Source of the DNA: Monocercomonoides exilis
Lineage: Eukaryota > Preaxostyla > Oxymonadida > Polymastigidae
DNA length: 64,000 bases
NCBI GenBank assembly: GCA_001643675.2
Contig: LSRY02000004.1
Location: forward strand, 186,001-250,000
Direction: 5' to 3'
Each line of letters starts with the position of its first letter. Within the stretch, counting starts at the first letter, position 1. The position numbers and the translations under genes are program-made. Positions 21,432-31,360 of the stretch are shown here, one piece after another. The notes beneath the pieces were generated by a model. The model was not told the DNA's origin, made no database searches, and saw nothing but the letters and a program-made list of their open reading frames with translations.

Positions 21432-22835
21432 ATGCACGCCTTATTCATTGTTGCACTTGCAACATTTTTTGTATTTTGGATAAAGTTTCTAATCTCAGAA
21501 GCTAAAATTCATAAGTCTATGGGGAAAACATCATCTCATATCGCAGTGTGAAGTTTATTTTGTTTTTTCTTTGCACATTGTTTTGCTTCAAAAACGAGTA
21601 TAGCCCGGACTCCCAGAGCCATTTGAAGTACTTCAAAAAGATTATCGAGTATTAGAAGAAACGAAAGAAAACTCAAATAGAATCAGAGCAATCACATGGA
21701 ATATTGAAAGGGGATATAAATTGGATCAAATCATTGCGGAATTGAAAAAAATTGATGCAGACATTATAATCCTTCAAGAGCTTGATATTATGTGTAAGCG
21801 CACAGATAATTTAGACGTTCCAAACGAGATTGGCAAAGCTCTCAAATTGAATATGGCTTTTGTTCCAGAATTTCACGAAGTATACAGACAAATTTTTAAT
21901 TTTCATTTTTAATTTAAACTAAAATAGTTTGAATCTCCAATACGTCCTTCTTCCAACCAAGGAGGAGGAGTTCATGGGAATGCAATTTTGACAAAATTTG
22001 ATTTTCTTAAAGTTGAGGCAATCATTCACAAGCAACAAATAAACTGGAGATTAGATGGGTTGAGATTTTGCGGTGAACCTCGTAAGGGAGGTATCTTATT
22101 TTTAAATTACATATTTTTGACTTTATTTAATCATCATTATCCTTCTATAGGTAGAGTAACGCTTGTTGCAGAAATCGCAACACCTACAGGAGTGATTGTG
22201 ACATACAGGTTGAATTCAATTATATCAAATAATAATATTGACAACTGTGATAATTTTTCTTCTAATTATTTTTTAATTTTTTTAATTAAAGTTCACATCT
22301 TGAACCATTTGTCACATGTACAGATCGATTTGAAAATGTGAAGGAGATTTTGCAATCATGCTTTGAATATTGTCAAAAAGCAAAGGGAACATCTTCTTCA
22401 TCATCTTCAGCCTCTTCGATCGATTCATTGAATTCTCAAACTATTCGAGGATTTCTTATTGGAGGAGATTTTAATACAATGCTGTCTGGAATAGGGAGAT
22501 TGAATTTTTATCTTCCCTGGAATTCTTCAAAGAATATCTTGGGAAGAATACACCATCCGTTCCAAACAGAAGCCCAGTGTCTGGCTCATCGCGTGAGCAA
22601 AGAGCTGAAAGAGCTGAGTAAGAAAGGCGCATCTGACACACTTCTTTCTCTGACTGATCCTTTCGACAAGAGCGGAAAGACAGAATGGACGCTCAGCAAT
22701 TATCAGGGAAAATTCCAGCACAAGTTAGATTTTTTGTTCTACTCTGCTTCTTCTTTTGCACTGAGGGAAAAGAATATCGGTACAGGCAACGAATCTGATC
22801 ATCAGTGGATAAGTGTGGATTTGGAGGCGAAATGA
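21432..22835 (+). CDS. Membrane-anchored endonuclease/exonuclease/phosphatase (EEP) family protein
   Basis: The EEP fold includes nucleases, deadenylases and phospholipid phosphoesterases; the substrate here cannot be assigned. Exons 21432-21545, 21604-21879, 21928-22090, 22151-22208 and 22292-22835 join in phase to 384 residues. Residues 1-22 (MHALFIVALATFFVFWIKFL) form a hydrophobic signal anchor. Catalytic motifs appear in the standard order: Asn71 in TWNIERG, Glu97 in LQEL, His206 in SSHLEP, Asp/Asn in GGDFNT (261-266), and Asp373-His374 in SDHQW. A Ser-rich loop (about 230-245) lies before GGDFNT. No motif is missing, so the enzyme is likely active. It converges on the large membrane-protein gene with a 309-bp gap. 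Alternatives include TDP2-like, sphingomyelinase-like or inositol-phosphatase-like activity. Confidence 0.85.
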
Positions 22836-23144
22836 GGTTGCGTGGAATAATGTTAGTATTTTGTGTTTATTGATTTTATTTTTTCAAATATCATAAAATT
22901 CTTTTATGCCAATTGTTGATTTCCTCAAATCAACTTTTTAAAAGTATTTATATCCATTCCATGTCAAATTTACTTCGAAAAATTTGCGGAATTCAACACA
23001 ATTGGCACATCCAAAAGATTAAAAGACTTCATAAAAAATTAATAATTTTCGTTGTTGATTTTTCAAAAAAATAAATATTTACGTATGGTTCTTTACTCTC
23101 CACGCTTGTAAAAAATGAAGTGAAAACGAATCAACGCAAAAATA
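22836..23144. other. Convergent 3' spacer
   Basis: AT-rich gap shared by the 3' ends of the EEP gene and the minus-strand membrane-protein gene. Nothing else is seen. Confidence 0.5.
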
Positions 23145-26100
23145 TCATTCTATTTTTGACTTATTATTTTCATCTTCTAATGAAGGAGAATTATTTGTGA
23201 CAGAAGTCTTCCTCCCCTTTCCCTTTTTCTGAGATTTCCCTCCATTTTCTTTTTTTAAGTTGGCCTTTTCTAAGCTTCTTTTGAGCCTTTCATTCTTCCT
23301 TTTTTCCTCCTCTGCTCTTTTCATCTTCTGCTCATTCTTCCTTTTATTCTCTTCCAACGCCATCTGAAGCTCCTTTTCGAAGTTCTGTTCTCTTTCATAC
23401 TGCTCTGGATAATGTTCTTTATAGTAATCATCAGCGTCTTTCTTCATTTTTGCGAAACGTGATGAGTTACTCGAGAACAACGATCCAAGTATTGGAATAT
23501 TCGACAAAGTTGTTTCGATTGCTGAAGGTTGCTTCGCAGACGCCAGCGGAGTTGTTGTTGAACGTGAAGAAGAAGAAGAAGAAGAAGTGGAAGAAGTGGA
23601 AGCAGAAGCAGAAGATGACGAGGACTGACGCTTCGGCAATGATTTTGGTTGCTGTTTTGCCTTTGATGCAATATTTTGTATCTGTGGTTGAGTTCCCTGT
23701 GTATTTGTAGACGCAGATGTGGCAGCATTCATATGAACATGCTTGTTCTGCTTTGGAGGAGAGGTGCCGAGATGAATCCAACTGGGTGGAGGAGAGGCAG
23801 ACGAGAAGAAGAAGGAAATAAACAGCTGAATGAGTATTCCCACAGCAAGCCATATGCGGTTTCCTTCGGGTTTTGCGGAGAGGCTTGGAAGGAAAGGTAT
23901 CCAAAGGAATTTGATTGTTGTCGTATGACTGCTGACAGACAGATCACTGTTTCTATATCTCTCTTCCAGAATAAGCGAAACAGACATCGAGATAACTGAG
24001 ACTGCCACAGTGCACCACACAAAGATCTGCACAATCAGCTTCAATGTTCCATACAACTCTGATGCAAAGCGTTCATCTGCCTCGTCTCGCGGGTCTGGCT
24101 CGGGCTCATCTGCCATGCTCTCAGCAAGTGCTGTTGGATCGCTGTTTGCTCGGAGCATCATCATCTGCTCGATTGTGAGCGACGGGTTGACTGAACAGAA
24201 GCCAGGCAAGAGACTGAGAAAACAGATAAGCACAATAACACCAGTCACTGTGTAGCAGCGGAACAGTTCTTCTGGCTGGCGAACTGTGGTTGTGCGCGGC
24301 TTCGTCTTGTTGTTCATCCGCTCGGCCATTGCCTTGATTTCTTCTTCTGACATCTCGCGCTTCTTTGACTTCTTCCCACCTTTCTTGCTTCCACTTTCTT
24401 TCTCTGCTTGTTTCTCCTGTTTAGTCTCTTCAGGAATTTCCTTTTTCTTGCTTCCTTTTTCTGCTGTCTTTGGAGGCGTCTCAGGTTTTGACTCGCCCCA
24501 GTTCTCCATCAAGCTCATTCTCCACGAGCCTCCTCCAAGAAAAGTCACTGCTTCACCCAACCCAGCGCTGACCGGTATTGTTGTGTTCACAAAGCCGCCT
24601 GTTGCTCCACTTTCAGCAGCTGTTCCGTTGAATAAATAAGGTGTTTTGGCAAAGCTTTCAGCGGTTACTGCCAATGAAACAGTAAGCTCAGGCACAATTT
24701 TCGTGAGGACTGGAAGCGAATCTGATGAATTGAAAGAAACGTTTCCGAATGGAGCACCTTTTTGCCCGCGCTCAATGAAGAGCTGGCCTGTGTGTCCGCC
24801 CCACATGCCCCACGACCAATACAGCGGGAAGCACACATACAAACCACACGCCACAAAAAGCAGCAGCGTTTTTGTTCGTTTCTTCAGGATACGTGCTGGT
24901 GTCTGTTTTGAGAGATACCACACAAGGAGAAGAATGGTGTAGCTTCCGGGATTCGGAATTGGTATGAAAGAGAAATTCAAGCCAGAAAAACTCGAAATGG
25001 CACGTTGTATAAACTTTGGCAGAATAAGGTGGCTAAATAAAGGAATTGCATGCACATATCCCATTGGCGACACAGGCTTGAGCTCTGAGAAAATAGAGTA
25101 TTGCACTTCCTCATCTAAAGGTGATGTTCCAGCAATGATAAATGGAATCAGCACCCAACAAATCAGTTTGAACCAGCCTGAAAAATTCGTTGGATATGCA
25201 GGAATAATCTTTATATTTGCCAGAATTGCGAATATTTTTTGTGTTGCAGTAAGAATGCCACACAGTAAAGGAACCGTGATGCCGAATTCAGGATCGCCCC
25301 ACACAGAGGAATGAGACAAAGGTGTGGATGATGGAAGCGGAGGGAGGGTTTGGACTGGAGGAGAAAACATTGAAGGCGATAGGACAAATCCAAAGAAACG
25401 AAACAGGGCAGATGCAACAGGAACATCGCCATCTCCTCCGAAAAAGCCTCCAAGCGATGAATCTTGAAGAGGATAAGCATCATTCAAAGGGAAATAAGGA
25501 AGAACATTATTAAGACACCTTGGATCACAGCTTGTCCACTGCTTCAGTGCAACAATTGAAAAAACAAGACAAGCTAGAGTGATTTGAGAAGGAACGTGAG
25601 ATGCAATATCAATAAGAATATCTTCTATCTCTTTTTTTTGAGCCGAATGCTTCGAAATTGTGGATGGTGCAACAATAACAGAGATAGTTACAGATATGAA
25701 GAGGAGGAATACAAAGAGAAGGAACCCAAATAAGACGATTCCAGCTGTTGGGGTCCGAACATTTGAAGCGACTGAAAGTAAAAATGCTGTTGCAACTTTT
25801 GAAATTGCATCATACCATTTGATGCTTGTCCATAGAACGATCCATAACATAAGCATTGTCTTCAGCAAGCCTCTAGCATAATAAGCTCCACCAAATAATA
25901 TGTACATTGACAAAATTATACCAAATGCACCGATTGCAACTATGAACGTGGAACTATTAACATTTGAAAATGAAGACAAAAACGAGTTGAGGGAAGCCAA
26001 TTTTGTTGGTGCAAAAAAGGTCACAAAAGGTTTAACAACTGTAAGTTGTATATGCCTAACTAATGGTTCTATGAACGTGCTAAAAATGTGTCTTATTGAT

Positions 26101-26738
26101 ACCAATGGATTATGACGCCCAAATAAAAGAGACATCAGAGTAACTTTTTCTCTTGGAAACGCAGCAATTGAAAATGATGTTGAAAGCCCAAGAAATACCA
26201 AAATAATAAATCCAAATACGGCGCAAAAGTTAAATCGATACGTGTTGTCCTCCGAAATAATTTCCGAAAGTAAAAAGAATAAAAACGACACATAGATAAC
26301 TGACCACGCTGCCCAAAGTGCGAAAGTTCCTTTTCCAAATGATGTGGAACGAAAGAAAGCAACAAATGCATTGCTATCTAGCGAAGAACATTTGACCTTT
26401 GCAGGTAGTGAACGAAGATTTTTAATTGAATGAATGTTTGTATCTTTATGGAAAATTTTTCCTTGAAAAAGAACTGTACCGGGAGAATCGATCATGTTAC
26501 TATCTTCACGAGCTATAATGCTTATCGTAGTGTGCTTATCGACATCACTTGAAGACGAATCATTTGCAACCGGAGCAAATAATGAAAATGGAGGAATTAC
26601 AACAGAATTATGCGTTTTGGAATTACATGGAACAACGGCAATGATCTTTAATGTCTGATTTGACAGTACAGAAAGAATAAAGCCCAATAATATGCTTCCC
26701 AAAACGGAATAAACGGTAATTTTCACTCCTCTTTTCAT
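23145..26738 (-). CDS. Large multipass membrane protein of unknown family
   Basis: One intronless ORF of 1197 residues; I do not recognise the family. It opens with a signal-anchor-like helix (VYSVLGSILLGFILSVL), then a luminal-type segment of about 110 residues with sequons. Many hydrophobic helices follow (for example FALWAAWSVIYVSFLFFLL, FIILVFLGLSTSFSIAAF, LLFVFLLFISVTISVIV), spread over residues 135-700. A Lys/Glu-rich segment (about 790-840) is followed by three more helices (about 845-1000). The final 180 residues are cytoplasm-type: a Ser/Gln-rich stretch then a highly charged coiled coil (about 1100-1175). The start is the Met at 26738, which lies 59 bp from the divergent PP2C start. 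It could be an organelle or nuclear-envelope membrane protein or a transporter-like protein; none is supported by motif. Confidence 0.8.
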   Translation of the reverse strand: MKRGVKITVYSVLGSILLGFILSVLSNQTLKIIAVVPCNSKTHNSVVIPPFSLFAPVANDSSSSDVDKHTTISIIAREDSNMIDSPGTVLFQGKIFHKDTNIHSIKNLRSLPAKVKCSSLDSNAFVAFFRSTSFGKGTFALWAAWSVIYVSFLFFLLSEIISEDNTYRFNFCAVFGFIILVFLGLSTSFSIAAFPREKVTLMSLLFGRHNPLVSIRHIFSTFIEPLVRHIQLTVVKPFVTFFAPTKLASLNSFLSSFSNVNSSTFIVAIGAFGIILSMYILFGGAYYARGLLKTMLMLWIVLWTSIKWYDAISKVATAFLLSVASNVRTPTAGIVLFGFLLFVFLLFISVTISVIVAPSTISKHSAQKKEIEDILIDIASHVPSQITLACLVFSIVALKQWTSCDPRCLNNVLPYFPLNDAYPLQDSSLGGFFGGDGDVPVASALFRFFGFVLSPSMFSPPVQTLPPLPSSTPLSHSSVWGDPEFGITVPLLCGILTATQKIFAILANIKIIPAYPTNFSGWFKLICWVLIPFIIAGTSPLDEEVQYSIFSELKPVSPMGYVHAIPLFSHLILPKFIQRAISSFSGLNFSFIPIPNPGSYTILLLVWYLSKQTPARILKKRTKTLLLFVACGLYVCFPLYWSWGMWGGHTGQLFIERGQKGAPFGNVSFNSSDSLPVLTKIVPELTVSLAVTAESFAKTPYLFNGTAAESGATGGFVNTTIPVSAGLGEAVTFLGGGSWRMSLMENWGESKPETPPKTAEKGSKKKEIPEETKQEKQAEKESGSKKGGKKSKKREMSEEEIKAMAERMNNKTKPRTTTVRQPEELFRCYTVTGVIVLICFLSLLPGFCSVNPSLTIEQMMMLRANSDPTALAESMADEPEPDPRDEADERFASELYGTLKLIVQIFVWCTVAVSVISMSVSLILEERYRNSDLSVSSHTTTIKFLWIPFLPSLSAKPEGNRIWLAVGILIQLFISFFFSSASPPPSWIHLGTSPPKQNKHVHMNAATSASTNTQGTQPQIQNIASKAKQQPKSLPKRQSSSSSASASTSSTSSSSSSSRSTTTPLASAKQPSAIETTLSNIPILGSLFSSNSSRFAKMKKDADDYYKEHYPEQYEREQNFEKELQMALEENKRKNEQKMKRAEEEKRKNERLKRSLEKANLKKENGGKSQKKGKGRKTSVTNNSPSLEDENNKSKIE

Positions 26739-26797
26739 GAATATTTAGATTAAGGGACGTTTTTTCCAAAATGATTTTATAATGGCATACAGGAAAA
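26739..26797. promoter_or_regulatory. Very short divergent promoter region (membrane protein / PP2C)
   Basis: Only 59 bp separate the two proposed start codons. Part of it must be 5' UTR, so one or both promoters may extend into coding sequence or be shared. The PP2C start is uncertain. Confidence 0.4.
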
Positions 26798-29164
26798 ATG
26801 ATATTTCGCAAATTCAAAATACATGGAAAGAGTGTGCCGCTGAATTATATCACTTTATTATTTTTATTTTATAATCTTTTACGCTATTTTCAGGATCCAG
26901 ACGAGCTTCATACAGAAATAAGCGTTGATCATCATCTTCTTGGCCTTTTAGCTGCTGCTTCATGTTCAATAACTGGAGACGGGCGCTATACATATAACCA
27001 AGATGAAACAGATGTAAAAACGGATTTTTTAGACATGGTTCCTGGTTCTCTTTATGTTGGTTTGAGAAATGTTCTTAATTTTCTTTTTTTATGGATTTTT
27101 TCTAATAGCACTTTTTGATGGACATGGAAATCTTCCTTTTACAAATAGAAAATCTGGAGGTGCTATTTCAACTTTTGTAAAAGAAAATCTTCGTCAACAT
27201 TTGACACACGAACTTAAAAAAGTTTATGTTCTTGCACATCGTGGGTTGTATCGGGCTCGTTCGTTGTCACACGTACCATTACGTTCCTCAAAGGCGCTAA
27301 GACAATTGAGCCCTTCTCTTTCTTTTATTCATTCAGCAAAACCTCAAAGCTCGCTTGATGGTTTCTCTCAAATTCCTATTAAGCGAGACAACACACCTTT
27401 GACAACAATTCATCATGAAGGACAAAGCGATGATATTCAAACAAACGAGAATAATCCACAGAATGGCAGTGATGCAGGAAAGGATAAAGAAAATTCACAG
27501 ACAGAAAATGAAAAGGAAGAAACTTCAAAGCATACTCATTCAACTTCTTCATCTTCTAATAACGAGTCAGGATCATCAGCGAATTTGTCCTTGGGTTCTT
27601 CAACCAATGAAAGTTCGAAGACATCACCACGAGAAGATGAAGAAGGTATTGCACTTCTAAAGCAATTTGCAATGCCATCAGACGGCGATGGAAGAGAAAT
27701 GGGTGTTTTTGGTCTTCCTATCTCTGCTGCATCTTCTCTTGATGCTTATTCCATTGGAATGTCAAACCTTCATGTTGACCCTCAAAAGATTGAAGAAGCT
27801 ATTTATTCTGGATTTAGAAAGACAAACGATGATTTGAAAGAGTTTTTGAAGAATGTGTGCTATTTTTTGCAACTTTGTCAAGAATATAATATTTTACGAA
27901 CATATATTAATATTTTGCCAACTTTCGAATTTTCTATAAAATTTGCTTTCAGAATAATTTGACAGGAGAAGGCAGCGGTGGAACAACTGCGATTGTGGCA
28001 GTTGTGCTGTATGACGAGTTATACGTGGCGTCTGTGGGCGACTCTCTCGCTGTGCTTGGATGCTACACCGAAAGCGATGTTGGAGTGGAGCCGCTGAACC
28101 GGAGGCATCATTGGTGCTGGGCGGACGAGTCGTCGCGGATCAGAGAGAAGAAAGGGACGTTTGTCCAGTGCCCGTCGGGAGGGTATCTGGTGGAGGAGCA
28201 GCACCGCTTCTGCCTGAGCATGTCGCGGTCGATGGGCGACTTCGAGTACGAGTCGGTGGGGCTGGTGCATCTGCCAGACATCACCCGGCACTCGTTCACT
28301 GGGTGGAGGGAGTTTGCGCTGCTACTCGCTTCAGACGGGGTGTCGGATGTTCTGACAGGGGAAGAGTGCATCCGGCTGCTTGGGGAGCACTACAACCACT
28401 TCATCGAGACCGACGAGGCAGACACCGCCCGCAGAACAGCCATCGTCAGCGAGGCAGCACACTTCCTCGTCAAGCGCGCCGAGGAAGAGTGGGAGAAGAC
28501 AGGCGCCGGCGCTGACACAGACAACATTTCTGTGTGTGTCGTGTTCTTCCCTCATGTGCCTCTTCTCCCGCCCCACGTGGCCATGGCGCAGTCACTCGAC
28601 GAGGTGGCAGCAGAGTTTGTGCGCAACCAATCGCCAGAGCGGTCGACAGGAAAAAAAGACCATCCGATCAAGCACCACCACCTCAGACTGGACGAAGACG
28701 GCATTCTTGGCGAGAAGCACCTCTCAAACAGCACAAGGGACAAGCAGCAGCAACAGCAACAGCAGCAGCTCAGTGGAGCTAAATATGCTGCCCACAAATC
28801 CCACAACACAGGAAAGTATTCTGGCGATGAATCTGCACACGACACGAAGGAGGATCAGGATGAATTAAACGAGGCAGACACAAAGCAAGTGGATGGCTAT
28901 GAGGATGAAGAAAGCGATGTTCTTGAAAACACAGACAACACTTCTTCAGGAAGAGCAGAGAATGAGAAGCGAGAGCACAAATCTTCGTTGAGCGTGCTGA
29001 CGTCAGAGGAAAGTGTTCCACCAATTCTGTCATTGATGCATTCCATTGCTATTGACTCAATTCCAGGTGCACATCGGGAAGATAAAGTGACATATGACTT
29101 AACCAGAAAACGAGAAGAAGATATTTTATATGGTGCTGAGGGTATTGGCGGAAGCCATTTATGA
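26798..29164 (+). CDS. PP2C/PPM-type Ser/Thr protein phosphatase
   Basis: Metal-dependent protein phosphatase. The exons are 26798-26833, 26894-27059, 27109-27854 and 27953-29164, giving 719 residues. PPM motifs in order: metal-binding Asp in LFDGHGN (71-74), GSGGTTA with YVASVGDS (324-347), SRSMGDFE (about 407-414), LLLASDGVSDVL (about 442-449) and DTDNIS near residue 505. The core metal ligands are present, so activity is expected. A low-complexity acidic insert of about 200 residues separates DGHG from the GSGGTT half, and a tail of about 190 residues carries a Gln run and acidic patches. The first intron (donor GTGCCG) is weak; the frame also stays open through it, so the N-terminus is uncertain. 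The catalytic half of exon 4 (about 28000-28650) is much richer in GC than exons 1-3. Confidence 0.9.
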
Positions 29165-29456
29165 GGTGAGGTCTGTTGATAATTTTTGATTGCTTTTCAT
29201 TTCAAAATCTGTCAAGATAAATATTATTGAACAATTTTGAGATGCTTTTTCAAATTTCGTCTCGAAAAATTATCGTTGTATAACTTTTTTTTGTCAACTG
29301 TTCAAAAGTTATTATTGGATAATTATATTTAAATTAGTATAACTTTATAAAATAAGGAAAATGTTTTTTGTCATTAAAAAATCTTTACATATTATAAGAC
29401 TGATCATTTTCAGTTGGGGAAATAAATTGATCAATATAAGGAAGAAATAATCTTTC

Positions 29457-30081
29457 ATGCCACACTCCTGGGGTTATCGCGCACGTACAAAAACTCTTTT
29501 CCAACGTGGATTTAGACAGCATGGTATGACACCTTTGTCGACATACATGAGGAAATACAAACTCGGACAATACGTCGACATCAAGGTGAACTCATCCATT
29601 CACAAGGGCATGCCACATAAGTTCTATCATGGAAGAACTGGACGTATTTGGGATATTGCAAATCGTGCAATTGGCGTTGAAGTTAATAAGCGCGTCGGAA
29701 ATCGTATCATCAAGAAAGTTTGATTTTTGTTGATTTGAGATTATTCTCATTTTATTTTTAATTTCGAAAAAAATTAACAAATTATTGCTTTATTTTAAAT
29801 AATTATTCAAAATGTAGAGAATTCATGTTCGTGTTGACCATCTGAAACCATCAAGATGCAGAGATGATTTCGTTTTAAGAATGAAAACAAAATCAGGTGA
29901 GATATTTTTAACTTGCTAAATTTCGTGTTATTTTTCAAATTATTATTGTTGTTGTTTGCTTGTTTATTTCCATATTAAAGGCAAACGTAAGCCAAGAGGT
30001 CCAAGACGTGGTGGCTTCATCAATGTACCAAAAGGATGCATCACAACAATTCACCCGAAACCATATGCATTGATTGTTTAA
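29457..30081 (+). CDS. RPL21: Ribosomal protein L21e
   Basis: 60S subunit protein eL21. Exons 29457-29717, 29818-29896 and 29981-30081 join in phase to 146 residues (typical about 160). Conserved family features: [51 protein letters not shown], and the exon-2 start [18 protein letters not shown], which matches INVRIEHIKHSKSRDSF in other eukaryotes. The unspliced frame would stop at 29723, so the first intron is required. Intron 1 (100 bp) has donor GTTTGA and intron 2 (84 bp) has donor GTGAGA. The C-terminus is shorter than in animals and yeast. A possible AATAAA poly(A) signal overlaps the stop region. Confidence 0.95.
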
Positions 30082-30368
30082 ATAAACGGATATTAATATC
30101 CTGTTTTGAACTATCAAATCGAATTCATCATTTTCATTTCCACATCTCATTACCTTTCATCCCAAGGAGAGGCAAAAACACAGGTACATTTTTCATAATA
30201 ACTATTTTCTCTATTTCCAAAAATAAAAAAGATGTTGTCAAAGAACACAGCATCACTTGAAATATGTATACGAGTAAAAACATAATAAAGGAAGTAGATT
30301 CTAATCATAGATATGTGTTGTGGAGTGAGTACTCTCAGAGAAATGTTTCTGGCAAATTGTTCGATATC

Positions 30369-31188
30369 TTATCTGAGAGTCGACAGCTGAGACTTTAACC
30401 AGTCAAGAGAAAGATCTTCAGGATCTTTTAATTCCACGGTCTATTCAAGTTTGAAATAAAAAAAAAAATAATCAAGAGAAAATAGCAAGATTCATACCTT
30501 ATTTAACTTGAAATATCTTGTAATTGTTCCTTGTGCCGATGCATATAACCTTTGAAATAAAGAATTTACCAATTTTCAAGAAAAACAAAAAAACAAAATT
30601 ATAAAGAAAAAGATGATTGATTTTCTAAGCAATGAAAAGCTTAAATACATTGCCTGCTTTGCTGGAACAGAATAGGGAGAGTAATAAATTAAAATTAGAG
30701 GATATTGAATTCTTCCATCACCTCTTTCCCAACGGAAACTAATTTTTGAAAGAATGCAATTTATTTTTCAGAGAAAAAAAGAAACATCAACCTATGAATC
30801 ACAAATCTTGGCTCTGCATCCGGAAACTCTTCAATAAGGTCATCATATGATACATCGTCCAATTGTTTCTATTATTTTAAATGAAATGCGACAAAAGAAT
30901 GATGTTAAATGCATTAAATAAAGAATCACACCAATAAATGAACACATTGAGTCTCCGCATTAATTCCAAGTACCATTGCAGCGGACGGGGCATTGGAAAG
31001 TCTGAATTTGTTGAATTTTTCAAGAAGGCCCTCCTCGAAGGTGTGTGTCATGCCCATTGACTGTTCATTGAAGCAATATTTCAGGAATTTTTTTTCAAAT
31101 ATGTTTTGCAAAAAGAAATGCATTAATATATGATGTGCATTGATAAATATAAATACAATACATCAGAATCCTTTGCTATCGTAGACAT
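30369..31188 (-). CDS. GMF: Glia maturation factor homologue (ADF-H domain)
   Basis: GMF binds Arp2/3 and prunes branched actin. Six small exons on the minus strand keep phase throughout: 31162-31188, 30932-31060, 30792-30868, 30649-30738, 30498-30549 and 30369-30440. The product is 148 residues (family about 140). Seen: LLEKFNKFRL near the N-terminus, LDDVSYDDLIEEFPDAEPRF, GDGRIQYPLILIYYSP, KQAMLYASAQGTITRYFKL and a final VELKDPEDLSLDWLKSQL. These match the GMF segments LVEKLRKFRF, ELPERQPRF, GRVSYPL, MMYAGSKNKLV and RNTEDLTEEWL, in that order. Introns are 48-101 bp. The first exon is nine codons and its donor GTATTG is plausible. It is transcribed away from the SET gene across 172 bp. Confidence 0.9.
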
Positions 31189-31360
31189 TTGGAAAGATTG
31201 ATGATCTTCTATTGATCCATTCCAATATATAAGTGTGTTGATCCAATTCAATAAATGGCGTTTCAACCGGGTCATTTAAAGAGGGTTTGCAGAAATTTTT
31301 TTGAACCAATCATTATAAAATATCAACGCATTAAAAATAACTATTTACACTTTTACTAAA
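31189..31360. promoter_or_regulatory. Divergent promoter region (GMF / SET methyltransferase)
   Basis: A 172-bp AT-rich spacer between head-to-head start codons. No specific element is recognised. Confidence 0.45.

Noticed and set aside
28060-28515. Alternative frames in the GC-rich PP2C exon
   Set aside because: GC-rich DNA has few stops; only the frame with the PPM motifs is conserved.
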